Part shown: positions 18,812 to 27,961 of the stretch, one piece after another
Numbering within the stretch: the stretch's first letter is position 1
How the letters are laid out: each line of letters begins with the position of its first letter
NCBI GenBank assembly: GCA_027622005.1
Contig: JAQBZH010000024.1
Span: forward strand, 1-34,824
Reading direction: 5' to 3'
Source of the DNA: Bacteroidota bacterium
Lineage (GTDB): Bacteria > Bacteroidota > Rhodothermia > Rhodothermales > UBA10348
DNA length: 34,824 bases
Notes under the pieces: model-generated
Seen by the model: the letters and a program-made list of their open reading frames with translations, nothing else
Databases searched by the model: none
What the model was told of the DNA's origin: nothing
Translations under genes and position numbers: made by a program

Positions 18812-19594
18812 CTACCTCAGATCAAAAACAACCGGAATCGAGATCCAAACAGAAACCGGGCGGTTTCGCTGTCTCGCAGGTTCGAATTCAAGCTGCATAA
18901 TGCCATTGATAGCCGCATCGTCCAACACTTTATGAACCGACTTCAGCACTTCGGGCTTGGTTGGCTTGCCTTCCGGCGACACCACGATTTTAATAACAAC
19001 GGTTCCTTCCAGACCCGCTTTCCGCGCTAAATCGGGATACTGTACGTACTTGTACAGCTGTTGAAGACCGCCTTTTATTACGGGCATTTGCTCAACAACC
19101 ACAAATATTTCGTCTTCCTCCTCTTCCATCTTCCTGGAGGGAGCTGGTGCCGGCGGTGGTAAATCCGTGATGGCCACATTGATATCAAGGAAAGCATCCA
19201 GATCCAGTTCCGAATCGTCCAAACGGGTTTCGTCCGGAACCTCTACCGGAACTGGGGGCCTTGGGGGAGGAGGAGGCCGTTGGATTTGCGCAGTTTGAAC
19301 CATCTCCTCCATTTGAACCAATTCTTGCTCTGGCGCCTCAATTGAATCCATTCCAGAAAGACCGATACTTGAGGTGAAAGCACCAATGGTCAAGGATAGC
19401 GAAAGAATCATCCCAATTTGACCAAAAACCAGGTACTCCAGATTCTTGTGATGGAAAGAAATAGCGCGCGCTTCAAAGCGTTTCGCAAGGGTTTCGGTTG
19501 AAATTGCCCCTTTCGTCAGTGCTCGTTTTGGTAATCTACCGAATGAAGCCCCGTGGGCTGGCAAAAAGCGTCCAATTAAAAATGGTCTGTCCAT
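18812..19594 (-). CDS. TonB energy-transducing protein
   Basis: This 260-residue inner-membrane protein passes proton-motive energy to outer-membrane receptors. It has one transmembrane segment (about 60-78, MILSLSLTIGAFTSSIG), a periplasmic spacer rich in proline and acid (PPPPPRPPVPVEVP, then EEEEDE) and a C-terminal TonB domain (about 170-260) with YPDLARKAGLEGTVVIKIVV and a closing PVSVWISIPVVFDLR. The segment before the membrane helix is about 55 residues and basic, longer than in similar short TonBs, and no better in-frame start was found. ExbB/ExbD genes are not in the window. The thiD start of the upstream cluster lies further right on the same strand, 64 bases beyond the gene pair boundary. 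Confident for family. Confidence 0.92.
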   Translation of the reverse strand: MDRPFLIGRFLPAHGASFGRLPKRALTKGAISTETLAKRFEARAISFHHKNLEYLVFGQIGMILSLSLTIGAFTSSIGLSGMDSIEAPEQELVQMEEMVQTAQIQRPPPPPRPPVPVEVPDETRLDDSELDLDAFLDINVAITDLPPPAPAPSRKMEEEEDEIFVVVEQMPVIKGGLQQLYKYVQYPDLARKAGLEGTVVIKIVVSPEGKPTKPEVLKSVHKVLDDAAINGIMQLEFEPARQRNRPVSVWISIPVVFDLR

Positions 19595-19658
19595 GATCCG
19601 CCTCCAAACACATTATTGTGTGATGATCGGTGGTCTACGAGTCTTCTTTCAAAAAAGT

Positions 19659-20465
19659 TTACGATTCAGCTTTTCTTAGGAAATGGAAGTGATCAGTCGG
19701 ACCGTGCCCTTTTCCAAAAGAAAAACCATTTTGAATCGCTTTGGTCACGTACTCTTTGGCGGTTTTAACAGAATCATAAATACTAAGCCCCTTGGCCAAA
19801 TTGGCCGCTATGGTGGAAGCGTACGTGCAACCCGTACCATGCGTATGTATCGTTTCAATACGAGGAGCCCTAAATACGTGCATACGATTTCCGTCAAATA
19901 GGATGTCGACCGCTTCTATTTCCGCATCCAGATGTCCCCCTTTGACCAAAACATTGGAGGGTCCCATTTTTAGAATAATCTCGGCCGCCGCCTTAGCCCC
20001 CTCCTCGTCAGTAATATCAAAACCTACCAATCGGGCCGCCTCATGTGCGTTCGGTGTACAGACCGATGCCAGTGGCAACAACAATTCGATCAAGGCCGAT
20101 ATCGCGTCCTCTTTTAGTAATGAAAAGCCACTTTTCGATATCATGACCGGATCTACCACCAAGGGAATGCCTCCGACCGTCTTCAATTTGGTCGCCACAC
20201 ACTCGATGATGGCTGTCGACGAAAGCATCCCGGTCTTAATGCTCGCAATCTGAAAATCTCCAAAAACGGCATCCATTTGAGAAGCGATAATGGAAGTCGG
20301 CAGGTCTATGGCATCCGTTACTGCGACGGAGTTTTGAGCCGTAATGGCCGTAATTACGGACATGGCAAAAACACCGTTTGCCTGCATCGCTTTGATATCG
20401 GCCTGAATTCCTGCTCCCCCACCTGAATCACTGCCCGCTATGGTCAATCCGATTGGAATATTCAT
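19659..20465 (-). CDS. thiD: Hydroxymethylpyrimidine/phosphomethylpyrimidine kinase
   Basis: ThiD (268 residues) phosphorylates the HMP precursor of thiamine twice, yielding HMP pyrophosphate for coupling with the thiazole. The ribokinase-like fold is marked by IAGSDSGGGAGIQADIKAMQ at the N-terminus, DPVMISKSG in the middle, VLVKGGHLD, and the anion-hole motif THGTGCTYASTIAANLAKG with the catalytic-base cysteine region near the C-terminus. Length is normal. Its ATG abuts the stop codon of the upstream thiE-like gene with no gap, so it is the last gene of the thiamine operon. Confident. Confidence 0.96.
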   Translation of the reverse strand: MNIPIGLTIAGSDSGGGAGIQADIKAMQANGVFAMSVITAITAQNSVAVTDAIDLPTSIIASQMDAVFGDFQIASIKTGMLSSTAIIECVATKLKTVGGIPLVVDPVMISKSGFSLLKEDAISALIELLLPLASVCTPNAHEAARLVGFDITDEEGAKAAAEIILKMGPSNVLVKGGHLDAEIEAVDILFDGNRMHVFRAPRIETIHTHGTGCTYASTIAANLAKGLSIYDSVKTAKEYVTKAIQNGFSFGKGHGPTDHFHFLRKAES

Positions 20466-21086
20466 TTACAGACCGGGAAGTACTTTTTTAAACTCTTGAA
20501 TGACCCCAAACATGCTAGCAGCTTCCAGAATGGATGAGTTTACGGCCACCCCATAAGCACCAACACTAAGGCAAGAAGTTACTTTTTCTGGCGTTATCCC
20601 ACCCATGGCCAGAACGGGCATTTTTCCCGTATGAAAACATACTTTTCGAAGTACTTCTAAACCGACACCTGGGACCCCTGGATGGGTCGAAGTTTCAAAA
20701 ATGGGGCTGAATATCACATACCGGGCTCTATTGTTGACGGCCACTGCCAACTCTTTCCCATTGTGAACGGAGACCCCAATGGGTGCATGAGAGCCCAAGA
20801 CCAACTTAGCCTCAAATAACGACGGTCCATGCAATCCCGTATGGAAATGCATTTTGTTTTCGGCGGCAAAGGTTATCCGGGAATTGATGGTAATGAGTAC
20901 ATTTCGATCAATTGCAATCAAGTCGCGCATCATTTTATTGGCCCCCACATCAAAATTATCTGAAGAAGCCATATGGTCGCGTAATTGAACCCAACAAACT
21001 CCATCTTTCACCGCATTTCTTACTTTGAAGGCTACTTGTTCGTCGGTGAACTTGTCGGCAATTAACAATAATCGGGGGAGATTCAT
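20466..21086 (-). CDS. ThiE/TenI family protein, thiamine phosphate synthase-like
   Basis: This 206-residue TIM-barrel protein belongs to the ThiE (thiamine phosphate synthase) and TenI (thiazole tautomerase) superfamily. VQLRDH near 33-38, GVSVHN near 103-108, FSPIFETSTHPG near 125-136 and LAMGGITPE near 160-168 align with family phosphate- and substrate-binding loops. The loop that in ThiE usually reads TxTK reads TSTH here, and HTGLHGPSL replaces the common HLGQxDxP, so substrate-contact residues are altered. It sits between thiG and thiD. Placement argues for the coupling step, but a tautomerase role is equally possible from sequence, because no other ThiE or TenI gene is present to decide. 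A gene symbol is therefore withheld. Confidence 0.82.
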   Translation of the reverse strand: MNLPRLLLIADKFTDEQVAFKVRNAVKDGVCWVQLRDHMASSDNFDVGANKMMRDLIAIDRNVLITINSRITFAAENKMHFHTGLHGPSLFEAKLVLGSHAPIGVSVHNGKELAVAVNNRARYVIFSPIFETSTHPGVPGVGLEVLRKVCFHTGKMPVLAMGGITPEKVTSCLSVGAYGVAVNSSILEAASMFGVIQEFKKVLPGL

Positions 21087-21100
21087 AACGCACTCGCGGA

Positions 21101-21928
21101 TTAGGTTTGGACTTGAATCCTGCCTTTCATAGAAGATGAAGCCTGAGCGTAAAAACGTTTAGGTATCCTCCCTGCTTTCCATGCTAAGCGCCCGCCCAAG
21201 ACGGCATGTCGCATGGCGGCTGCCATTTGCACCGGATGTTTGGCTTTTGAAACCGCGGTGTTCAACAAAATACCATCATAACCCATCTCCATGGCCATCG
21301 CGGCGTCACTAGCCGTTCCAATTCCAGCGTCAACAATCAGCGGCGTATGTGGAAGTAGTTCTCTAATCAACTGCAAATTGTACGGATTTACAATACCCAT
21401 TCCACTTCCAATGGGCGAGGCCAAAGGCATGACGGCTGCGCATCCCATTTCTGCCAGTTTTTTACACGTGATGGGATCGTCGTTTGAATACGCCATTACC
21501 GTAAAACCAGATCGAATAAGTTCGTTGGCTGCTTTAAGTAGCTGTTCCACGTCCGGTAATAGCGTTTCATCGTCTCCAATGACCTCTAGCTTAATGAGAT
21601 TGGTTTGAAGCGCCTCCCGCGCCATCTCAGCTACCAAAACCGCTTCTTTTGCGGTATAACACCCCGCGGTATTAGGAAGAATTTCGACCGGAAGAGAGGT
21701 GATCAAATCCAAAAAGCTTTCTTCTGATTGGTCTTGAAGATTAACTCGACGAATAGCCACGGTTACCAGTTGAGAGCCCGAAGCCGCCAGCGACTCCAAC
21801 ATAACGTGAGGATTGGGATATCCGCTGGTTCCCAAGAGAAGTCTGGATTGCAGCTTTAAATGACCAATTCGAAGCCAGTCGCCGCATTCGCTTTCCATAA
21901 TCGTGGGGGTTTTTTCCGTCTGAATCAT
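21101..21928 (-). CDS. thiG: Thiazole synthase
   Basis: ThiG (275 residues) builds the thiazole phosphate ring of thiamine from deoxyxylulose 5-phosphate, dehydroglycine and sulfur carried by ThiS. The (beta/alpha)8 fold is clear from [13 protein letters not shown], the [12 protein letters not shown] block, [10 protein letters not shown] containing the Schiff-base lysine, [17 protein letters not shown] and [30 protein letters not shown] and the [14 protein letters not shown] tail complete the family. It lies 3 bases after thiS and 14 bases before the thiE-like gene. Confident. Confidence 0.97.
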   Translation of the reverse strand: MIQTEKTPTIMESECGDWLRIGHLKLQSRLLLGTSGYPNPHVMLESLAASGSQLVTVAIRRVNLQDQSEESFLDLITSLPVEILPNTAGCYTAKEAVLVAEMAREALQTNLIKLEVIGDDETLLPDVEQLLKAANELIRSGFTVMAYSNDDPITCKKLAEMGCAAVMPLASPIGSGMGIVNPYNLQLIRELLPHTPLIVDAGIGTASDAAMAMEMGYDGILLNTAVSKAKHPVQMAAAMRHAVLGGRLAWKAGRIPKRFYAQASSSMKGRIQVQT

Positions 21929-21931
21929 CTT

Positions 21932-22147
21932 TTATCCACCCTGCCTTGCGGTAACTATTTCAACTAGAGAACCGGGTTTGAGCATTGTCGACTCCCAATC
22001 GGAACGCCGAACGATTTCGTCGTTGACAGCCACAGCAATTCCACGCGCGGTATCTGGTGAAATATCCCGTTTACCAAGAATTTCGACCAGTGACACCCCA
22101 CTTTCATAATGCTCAACTGAACCGTTGACCGAAATTTGAATCGTCAT
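21932..22147 (-). CDS. thiS: Sulfur carrier protein ThiS
   Basis: ThiS (71 residues) is a ubiquitin-fold carrier whose C-terminal glycine is activated and thiocarboxylated to deliver sulfur to ThiG. It begins MTIQISVNGS, has the conserved AVAVNDEIVRRSDW strand-helix region and ends TARQGG with the required diglycine. Its ATG overlaps the thiO stop by 4 bases (ATGA, 22144-22147). The activating enzyme ThiF is not in the window. Confident. Confidence 0.95.
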   Translation of the reverse strand: MTIQISVNGSVEHYESGVSLVEILGKRDISPDTARGIAVAVNDEIVRRSDWESTMLKPGSLVEIVTARQGG

Positions 22148-23271
22148 ATCTCGTGCCGTGCAAATCGTTTAGGACTAAACTGGCCAAAAACCGGGCTATC
22201 CTTCCCTGAAAGGATGCTTTTTGCAGATTCAAGCGCGGTGACCGCACTGAGAATCACGCCATGTCGATAATGTCCGGTGGCCATATATAGACGCCTATCC
22301 ATACAATACCCAACGATGGGCTGATGATCCCGACTTCCCGGCCTCAGCCCGACATCAATGCCCAATAACTCCAGGTCTAGGATGCCCGGAACCATTTCCC
22401 AAGCCCCTTCTAGCACCGAAAACACCCCGCCAGCCGTCATTCGCTTATCAAAACCCATTTCTTCGCTGGTAGCTCCCACAATGAGCCGACCATCTGATCT
22501 GGGTACAAGGTAGGCCTTTCTGCCGCGAACCACGTGATTTAGTTCAAATGGACGATCCATTTTGAGCTCCAATATCTGTCCTTTGACCGGTCGTACTGGA
22601 GGTACATCAGGGGTAGGAATTCCGGCAATTTGTCGACTCCAGGCTCCGGCTGCGATCACAGCGACATTGGCCGTAACTGGTGGGCGCCCTTCAATCTGAA
22701 CGTCGACCATATCACCCGAAAAAACGATTCCTAAAACTTCCGCTTCTTCGATAATTTGACCTCCCAGATTGGAGATGGCCCTTTGCAGTCCTTTCAATAC
22801 CAGTCGATTGTCGACGGCGTGGTCTTCAGATGCAAACACCGAAGCCACGATTCTTGGGGACAAAAAGGGTTCTAAATCGAGCGTTTCTTCTCTTGAGAGC
22901 CATTCGACCGGGTAATGGTTCTCCTTTTGGAAATCGAATCCACGTTTCAACGCCGTGGCAGCATCCGCATCGTGTGCGACGATGAGTGTTCCATTCGAGC
23001 GATAGTCGACCTGGATACCTGAATCCGATTCCAATTCCCGGGCAAACTCAGGCCAAATTCGGAGCGATTCACGACAAAGGTGATATAGTTCTAATTCCTC
23101 GAATCCAACTTCTGCCGATGCTGCCAACATACCCGCGGCCACTCTGGAGGCCTCTGCGCCGACTTTACCCTTTTCGACAACGGTCACCTGGTGACCTTCC
23201 CTTACCAATCTCCAAGCGATGGATAGGCCGATTATGCCCCCTCCAATCACTACAGTCGATAAGTTTTTCAT
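22144..23271 (-). CDS. thiO: Glycine oxidase
   Basis: ThiO (375 residues) is a FAD enzyme that oxidises glycine with oxygen to the dehydroglycine used in thiazole formation. It has the DAO fold with VVIGGGIIGLSIAWRL at the N-terminus, EASRVAAGMLAASAE (the ThiO-typical GMLAP-like block), PVKGQILEL, the LVPRSDGRLIVGATSEEMGFD segment and the C-terminal ATGHYRHGVILS. It is the first gene of the thiamine operon and overlaps thiS. Use of ThiO rather than the radical enzyme ThiH implies an aerobic pathway. Its leader region (23272-23423) shows no recognisable TPP riboswitch. Confident. Confidence 0.93.
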   Translation of the reverse strand: MKNLSTVVIGGGIIGLSIAWRLVREGHQVTVVEKGKVGAEASRVAAGMLAASAEVGFEELELYHLCRESLRIWPEFARELESDSGIQVDYRSNGTLIVAHDADAATALKRGFDFQKENHYPVEWLSREETLDLEPFLSPRIVASVFASEDHAVDNRLVLKGLQRAISNLGGQIIEEAEVLGIVFSGDMVDVQIEGRPPVTANVAVIAAGAWSRQIAGIPTPDVPPVRPVKGQILELKMDRPFELNHVVRGRKAYLVPRSDGRLIVGATSEEMGFDKRMTAGGVFSVLEGAWEMVPGILDLELLGIDVGLRPGSRDHQPIVGYCMDRRLYMATGHYRHGVILSAVTALESAKSILSGKDSPVFGQFSPKRFARHEI

Positions 23272-23423
23272 GCCGATTCAGATGCGTTCACATCCGCCAA
23301 ATTTTGAAGCGATTCCAATGCTTCATTCTAGGGTATCATCACCAAACAATTGTTAGACTTTTAAAGAATTTGCGTATTTAGTTAGATGGGGTTAGTGAGT
23401 TAAATAATACGTTTTTCCAGTCT

Positions 23424-24473
23424 ATGAAGGGACATTATGACACCGTAATAGCCGGAGGAGGGTTGGCAGGTGCCTCATCTGCAAAAGCGCTATCTATTGC
23501 TGGTCAAAAAGTGTGTTTGCTGGATAAAGGATTGTTTGCATCGGGAGCATCCGGGAGCGGGTTGGCCCTGGTCTCTCCGATGATGTCTCGAAAAGGTCGA
23601 CCTGTCTGGAATGTGCGTGAAGCACTCGATATTCTAGGTTTCGAGGATACGGGCCTTCTGAGGCCTGCCAATTCGTTAGAACAAGCCGCTTATTTTGAAG
23701 AATCATCCCTTCAAAACCCGGATTTGGGTACCTGGATTAGCTCTGGGGAAGCGGCTGGTACTTTTCCTTATTTGTTAGCCCCCTTTGGATTGGTTCTCGT
23801 GCACCGCGGATATGCCATCGACCTGGCCACGACGACCAAATCGTGGATTGATGAAGCGGTGGATAGCGGTTGTGAGGCAATTGAAAACGTTTCCGTCGTC
23901 TCCTGGAGCGAAAGACGAGATCATGTAGTGGTCATTTTATCCAATGGGGACGAAATTCAAGCTAGTCGCCTGTTACTGACAATGGGCCCGGAGCTGGCGG
24001 ACCATCCAGAAACCCGCGATCTAAATTTGCATCCCATAAAAGGTCAACGGATAAGACTCAAAAAACCACTCGGTTGGTATCCATCCATTCTGCCAATTTC
24101 AGGAGCAGGATTTATCCTAGATGAAGGCGCGACCTTGAGTATCGGGGCGACGTTTGAACACGACTGGACGGAGAGTGGCCCGACGGCAGCAGGACGGCTG
24201 GAGCTATTGGATCAAGCTGCCGAAATGATTCCCGATATTCGTCAAATGGAAGTCGTGGAGCACATCTCTGGTATCCGAGTTACCGTTCCTGGCACTCGGA
24301 TGCCCATGTTAGGGCTGCTTCCCAACCATATCCGAACGTGGGTCTTTACCGGACTTGGCTCTAAAGGCGTTTTGATGGCCGCCCTTTTTGGTACGAAGAT
24401 GCCGGACTTTTTCAACGATATCACGCGAATTCCGTCAAGTTGCCGGGTAGCCATTCGTACAGCAAAAGTCTAA
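23424..24473 (+). CDS. FAD-dependent oxidoreductase, DAO fold
   Basis: This 349-residue flavoprotein has an N-terminal dinucleotide motif [21 protein letters not shown] and further DAO-family features: [17 protein letters not shown] near 40-55, [11 protein letters not shown] near 205 and the [18 protein letters not shown]-binding segment near 305-322. It resembles ThiO in fold but lacks ThiO's diagnostic blocks, so the substrate is unknown; amine or amino-acid oxidation is the family expectation. It is read divergently from the thiamine operon, with 152 bases between, which suggests but does not prove a shared regulatory region. No neighbour in its direction explains it. The ATG at 23424 precedes the motif by about 10 residues, as expected. 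Confidence 0.88.
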   Translation: MKGHYDTVIAGGGLAGASSAKALSIAGQKVCLLDKGLFASGASGSGLALVSPMMSRKGRPVWNVREALDILGFEDTGLLRPANSLEQAAYFEESSLQNPDLGTWISSGEAAGTFPYLLAPFGLVLVHRGYAIDLATTTKSWIDEAVDSGCEAIENVSVVSWSERRDHVVVILSNGDEIQASRLLLTMGPELADHPETRDLNLHPIKGQRIRLKKPLGWYPSILPISGAGFILDEGATLSIGATFEHDWTESGPTAAGRLELLDQAAEMIPDIRQMEVVEHISGIRVTVPGTRMPMLGLLPNHIRTWVFTGLGSKGVLMAALFGTKMPDFFNDITRIPSSCRVAIRTAKV

Positions 24474-24526
24474 AATGTGTAACTTGTCTCCGCGAACATT
24501 TTAATCTTCTTCGACCGGATATTCCT

Positions 24527-25606
24527 ATGGCACCACTAACCACCTCTCGAATCGCCGACATTTTGGAGAACGAAGCATCGTATTTACTGGATCATCAATG
24601 TTCTACGATAGATAAAGGGCATCTTCACCTCCCCGGTCCCGATTTTGTCGAGCGCGTGTGGATGAGCTCCGATCGCAATATTCCCACGCTCAATTCGATG
24701 CAGCGCCTTTTTGGACACGGACGGATGGCCAACACCGGATACGTCTCCATTTTGCCGGTTGACCAAGGGATTGAGCATTCAGCGGGTGCCTCTTTTGCCA
24801 AGAATCCCATTTATTTTGACCCAGAGAATATTGTCAAATTGGCTATTGAAGGCGGATGTAATGGCGTCGCAAGTACGTATGGGGTCTTGGGTGCAGTGGC
24901 CCGCAAGTATGCCCACCGCATTCCGTTCATTATGAAAGTAAATCACAATGAGCTGCTGACGTATCCCAACCAATTCGACCAAATCATGTTTGCCCAGGTC
25001 AAGGAGGCATGGAACATGGGTTGCGTAGGCATTGGAGCGACCATTTACTTCGGATCCGAAGAATCCGGACGGCAACTTCAGGAAGTAACAGAAGCATTCG
25101 CCATTGCGCACGAACTCGGTATGATGACGATTCTGTGGTGTTATGTGCGTAACAACGGTTTCACGGTAAATGGTGTCAACCACGAAACCAGTGCTGATTT
25201 GACGGGACAGGCCAATCATTTGGGGGCAACGATTGAAGCCGACATTCTCAAGCAAAAGCAACCCACACAAAACGGTGGCTTCAAAGCGCTCAACTCTGGT
25301 TCTTCCTCCTACGGAAAACTAGATAATCGAATGTACTCGGATCTTTCGAGCGATCATCCAATTGATTTAACCCGATATCAGGTGGCCAATGGCTATATGG
25401 GCCGCGCCGGATTGATCAATTCAGGTGGTGCATCAGGCTCCAATGACCTTCAACAGGCCGTAAAAACGGCTGTTATCAATAAGCGAGCCGGGGGCATGGG
25501 GTTGATTTCAGGACGAAAGGCCTTCCAGCGCCCAATGAGGGAAGGCGTGGAGATTCTCCATGGCATTCAGGATATCTATTTGAATAACGAAATCACGATT
25601 GCGTGA
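24527..25606 (+). CDS. fbaB: Class I fructose-bisphosphate aldolase (DhnA/FbaB type)
   Basis: This 359-residue enzyme cleaves fructose 1,6-bisphosphate to glyceraldehyde 3-phosphate and dihydroxyacetone phosphate through a Schiff base. The DhnA-type class I fold is marked by [55 protein letters not shown] and the ILWCYVRNN segment with [14 protein letters not shown]. The frame continues upstream to 24440, but that extension overlaps the flavoenzyme gene by 34 bases and carries no family sequence; the ATG at 24527 gives a conserved start. It could act with glycerol-derived dihydroxyacetone phosphate, but the two loci are far apart in the window. Confident. Confidence 0.94.
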   Translation: MAPLTTSRIADILENEASYLLDHQCSTIDKGHLHLPGPDFVERVWMSSDRNIPTLNSMQRLFGHGRMANTGYVSILPVDQGIEHSAGASFAKNPIYFDPENIVKLAIEGGCNGVASTYGVLGAVARKYAHRIPFIMKVNHNELLTYPNQFDQIMFAQVKEAWNMGCVGIGATIYFGSEESGRQLQEVTEAFAIAHELGMMTILWCYVRNNGFTVNGVNHETSADLTGQANHLGATIEADILKQKQPTQNGGFKALNSGSSSYGKLDNRMYSDLSSDHPIDLTRYQVANGYMGRAGLINSGGASGSNDLQQAVKTAVINKRAGGMGLISGRKAFQRPMREGVEILHGIQDIYLNNEITIA

Positions 25607-25665
25607 TTTTCGGGCAATAGTCTCGTTTTCACGATAGCTAATTTTTATGATTGATTGACTCTGGA

Positions 25666-25696
25666 CCCCGGCTTGGATGAAACATCCAAGCCGGGG
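25666..25696. terminator. Perfect 14-bp hairpin, possible terminator
   Basis: CCCCGGCTTGGATG (25666-25679) pairs perfectly with CATCCAAGCCGGGG (25683-25696) across an AAA loop. It lies after the aldolase gene and ahead of the AAA+ ATPase. There is no T-tract after the stem on the plus strand, so it may be a non-canonical terminator or a mRNA-stabilising structure. Confidence 0.65.
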
Positions 25697-25788
25697 CCCA
25701 CCGTATATTGCGCCTCTTCACTTTGCCAGAACAGGCTTTTAATCGACCGACGGGCATCATCATTCAGGAAGACAATACAGATTCAGTT

Positions 25789-27708
25789 ATGGGCGACAAA
25801 CCGGCAAAAAAAACAACCGCAAACGCGAATCCGAAAGCGGCTTCCGGTGGGAATAAATCAGCCGGTAGCCCGGCCGTAAAAGGATCGAAATCGGTCCCAG
25901 CGCCAAAGAATACCTCAAAAAGACCGCTTGGTATTTCAATGACCGTCCCTCCACCCGCCGGTCCAAGCCTTTTGGATCAATACACCGCTCATTATCCGGA
26001 ATGGGCCAAAGAATTTGCCCGAAAGTATTTTACCAAGACGCTAACGCAGTTTATTCTGTACGGTAACGTCCGCGATCTCGTCCCTAGTACCGACGACAGC
26101 GGCAAGCGATCGTACGTTTCGGTTCAGGAATTTCTACTGTCGGAGCTCTTTGCCTCGCGCGATCTCGTCCTGTTTTATGACCGCTCCAGTGGTATCCATT
26201 TCGCGGATAAGGAATCTCAGACCGATTTTAATCGCGCGCTTTCGGGCTACGACACCATTTTTGGAACAGATTACGCCCAAAAACTGCCGAAGGACCCTGT
26301 TCGGGTCTTAGCGGTGCTACAAAATTATTTTCGGATTCGGCTTGCCGATGGAAAACGCATCGCCTGCATTATTGATTATGCCGAGACCGTCATTCCGATG
26401 GCCGAAGCCTCCATGTATTCCGCCGAGGACCGCAACGCGTTGGTGTTTCTCCAGAAATGGGCTCACGACCCATTGTTTCTGAGTAGCGACTTTACCATCG
26501 CCCTTATCACCCAGAACCTGTCAGAACTGAACCAACAGATCGTTCAGAGTCCTTACACGGCTGAAATACAGATCCCCATACCTGATGAGAAATCACGCCT
26601 CGAATATGTGACGCATTATCTGGAAGGCCGCGAAAGTGACTGGGGACAGCATTCGGAGGTCGATGCACACGCTTTGGCCAACAATACGGCTGGGCTGGGA
26701 TACATTCAGCTTCGATCGATTCTGGCTGATGTAATCGAAAATCACACGTCGTTGACCTATGAAGTCCTTTCCAAGATGAAAAAAGAGTTCATCGAGGCAG
26801 AGGCTTACGGAATGCTCGAGTTCATGGAGACTGATTTATCGCTAGATATGGTGGCGGGTCATGCAATGGCTAAAGACCATCTCCGGGCCGCCGCCAAGGC
26901 GCTCAAAGCCGGTCGACCTGACGTCATGCCTATGGGATATTTAGTAAGCGGTCCTGTTGGCACGGGGAAAACGTTCTCAATTATGTGTTTTGCCGGCGAA
27001 ATCGGCGTGCCCATGGTCAAATTGAAGAACTTTCGTTCGCAATGGCAGGGCCAAACCGAAGCAAACCTTGAAAAGATATTAACGTTGCTTCAAGCCATGA
27101 CGCCGGTGGCCGTGATGATTGACGAAGCGGATGCGGCGCTTGGAAACCGAGGTGCCGACGGCGATTCCGGAGTATCCAAAAGGGTGTTCGGTCAGATAGC
27201 ACAGTTCATGTCCCAGTCCAAAAACCGAGGCAAAGTCATTTGGTTTTTGCTCACGGCGCGCCCAGATTACATGCCTGTTGACCTCAAACGGCAGGGTCGT
27301 GCGGAAGAACATATTGCCCTCTTCTACCCTTCTACGAGGCAAGAAAGAGAAGAATTGCTGACCGTCATGTTAAAAAGAACCGGCGTTGACATCCCAATGA
27401 GCGAAGTTCCGGTGGCGCTGCTCAACGGCGAGCGCACGTTCTCGGGTGCCGATATGGAAGCATTACTGACGCGAGCCAAATTCCGAGCGGCATCAACCCC
27501 TCGTTCCAAAGGCAAGGTAACGCTGAAAATATTGCAGGAGGTCGTGGATGATTTTATGCCTCCGACCTATCCTCTTGAAGTTGAGTTGCAGACGTTAGTG
27601 GCCGTTTTAGAGTGCACCAGTAAAGCTCTTTTACCCGAGATGTATCGCACAATGGATCGCGAAACGATTGTTCGCCGCGTGGATGAGCTCTCTCACTTGA
27701 TCAAGTAA
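25789..27708 (+). CDS. Two-module AAA+ ATPase of unknown role
   Basis: This 639-residue protein has an Ala/Pro/Lys-rich, probably disordered N-terminus (about 1-55), an AAA-like module lacking a Walker A loop (about 70-330; IACIIDYAETVIP resembles a degenerate Walker B and ALITQNLSELNQQI a sensor region), and a functional AAA+ module with Walker A GPVGTGKT near 388-395, Walker B VMIDEAD near 442-448, a sensor-1-like LLTARPD and an FSGADMEALLTRAKFRA lid. Inactive-plus-active tandem AAA modules are seen in Ycf46-like and Cdc48-like proteins. The frame also opens at a TTG (25708), but the ATG at 25789 is preferred. It stands alone between terminator-like signals. Function not identified. Confidence 0.88.
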   Translation: MGDKPAKKTTANANPKAASGGNKSAGSPAVKGSKSVPAPKNTSKRPLGISMTVPPPAGPSLLDQYTAHYPEWAKEFARKYFTKTLTQFILYGNVRDLVPSTDDSGKRSYVSVQEFLLSELFASRDLVLFYDRSSGIHFADKESQTDFNRALSGYDTIFGTDYAQKLPKDPVRVLAVLQNYFRIRLADGKRIACIIDYAETVIPMAEASMYSAEDRNALVFLQKWAHDPLFLSSDFTIALITQNLSELNQQIVQSPYTAEIQIPIPDEKSRLEYVTHYLEGRESDWGQHSEVDAHALANNTAGLGYIQLRSILADVIENHTSLTYEVLSKMKKEFIEAEAYGMLEFMETDLSLDMVAGHAMAKDHLRAAAKALKAGRPDVMPMGYLVSGPVGTGKTFSIMCFAGEIGVPMVKLKNFRSQWQGQTEANLEKILTLLQAMTPVAVMIDEADAALGNRGADGDSGVSKRVFGQIAQFMSQSKNRGKVIWFLLTARPDYMPVDLKRQGRAEEHIALFYPSTRQEREELLTVMLKRTGVDIPMSEVPVALLNGERTFSGADMEALLTRAKFRAASTPRSKGKVTLKILQEVVDDFMPPTYPLEVELQTLVAVLECTSKALLPEMYRTMDRETIVRRVDELSHLIK

Positions 27709-27748
27709 GACCTGCAAACCCCAGGGCTAGGAGAACCCAAAAGGTATT

Positions 27749-27961
27749 CTAACCCTTTTTTGATTTTTTCTTTTCGGCAGATTGCTCTGCATCTAGCAAT
27801 CTTTCATACAGTTCCCAACTGATCAGCACCGCGTAGGGACTGTTGTTTTTTTGAATCAGAATCCCACGCTCAATCTGTTTAGCGTACTCAACCAATTCTG
27901 AGGTATTTGACCTCAATTCAGTGATTGTAGCGATGGCATCGATGCCTTTAGTTAAATACAT
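27749..27961 (-). CDS. Phd/YefM-type antitoxin without visible toxin
   Basis: This 70-residue protein matches the Phd/YefM antitoxin fold: ITELRSNTSELVEYAKQIER (DNA-binding N-terminal half) followed by GILIQKNNSPYAVLISWELY and a basic tail ending KKKSKKG. In type II toxin-antitoxin pairs the toxin gene usually follows directly downstream; here the next gene in that direction is the convergent AAA+ ATPase (ending at 27708) and no toxin-like ORF is seen on either side. It may be a solitary regulator or a remnant. The 5' leader is strongly AT-rich. Family assignment is good. Confidence 0.8.
   Translation of the reverse strand: MYLTKGIDAIATITELRSNTSELVEYAKQIERGILIQKNNSPYAVLISWELYERLLDAEQSAEKKKSKKG

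Noticed and set aside
23272-23423. TPP riboswitch ahead of the thiamine operon
   Set aside because: The conserved riboswitch segments were not found by eye on the relevant strand.
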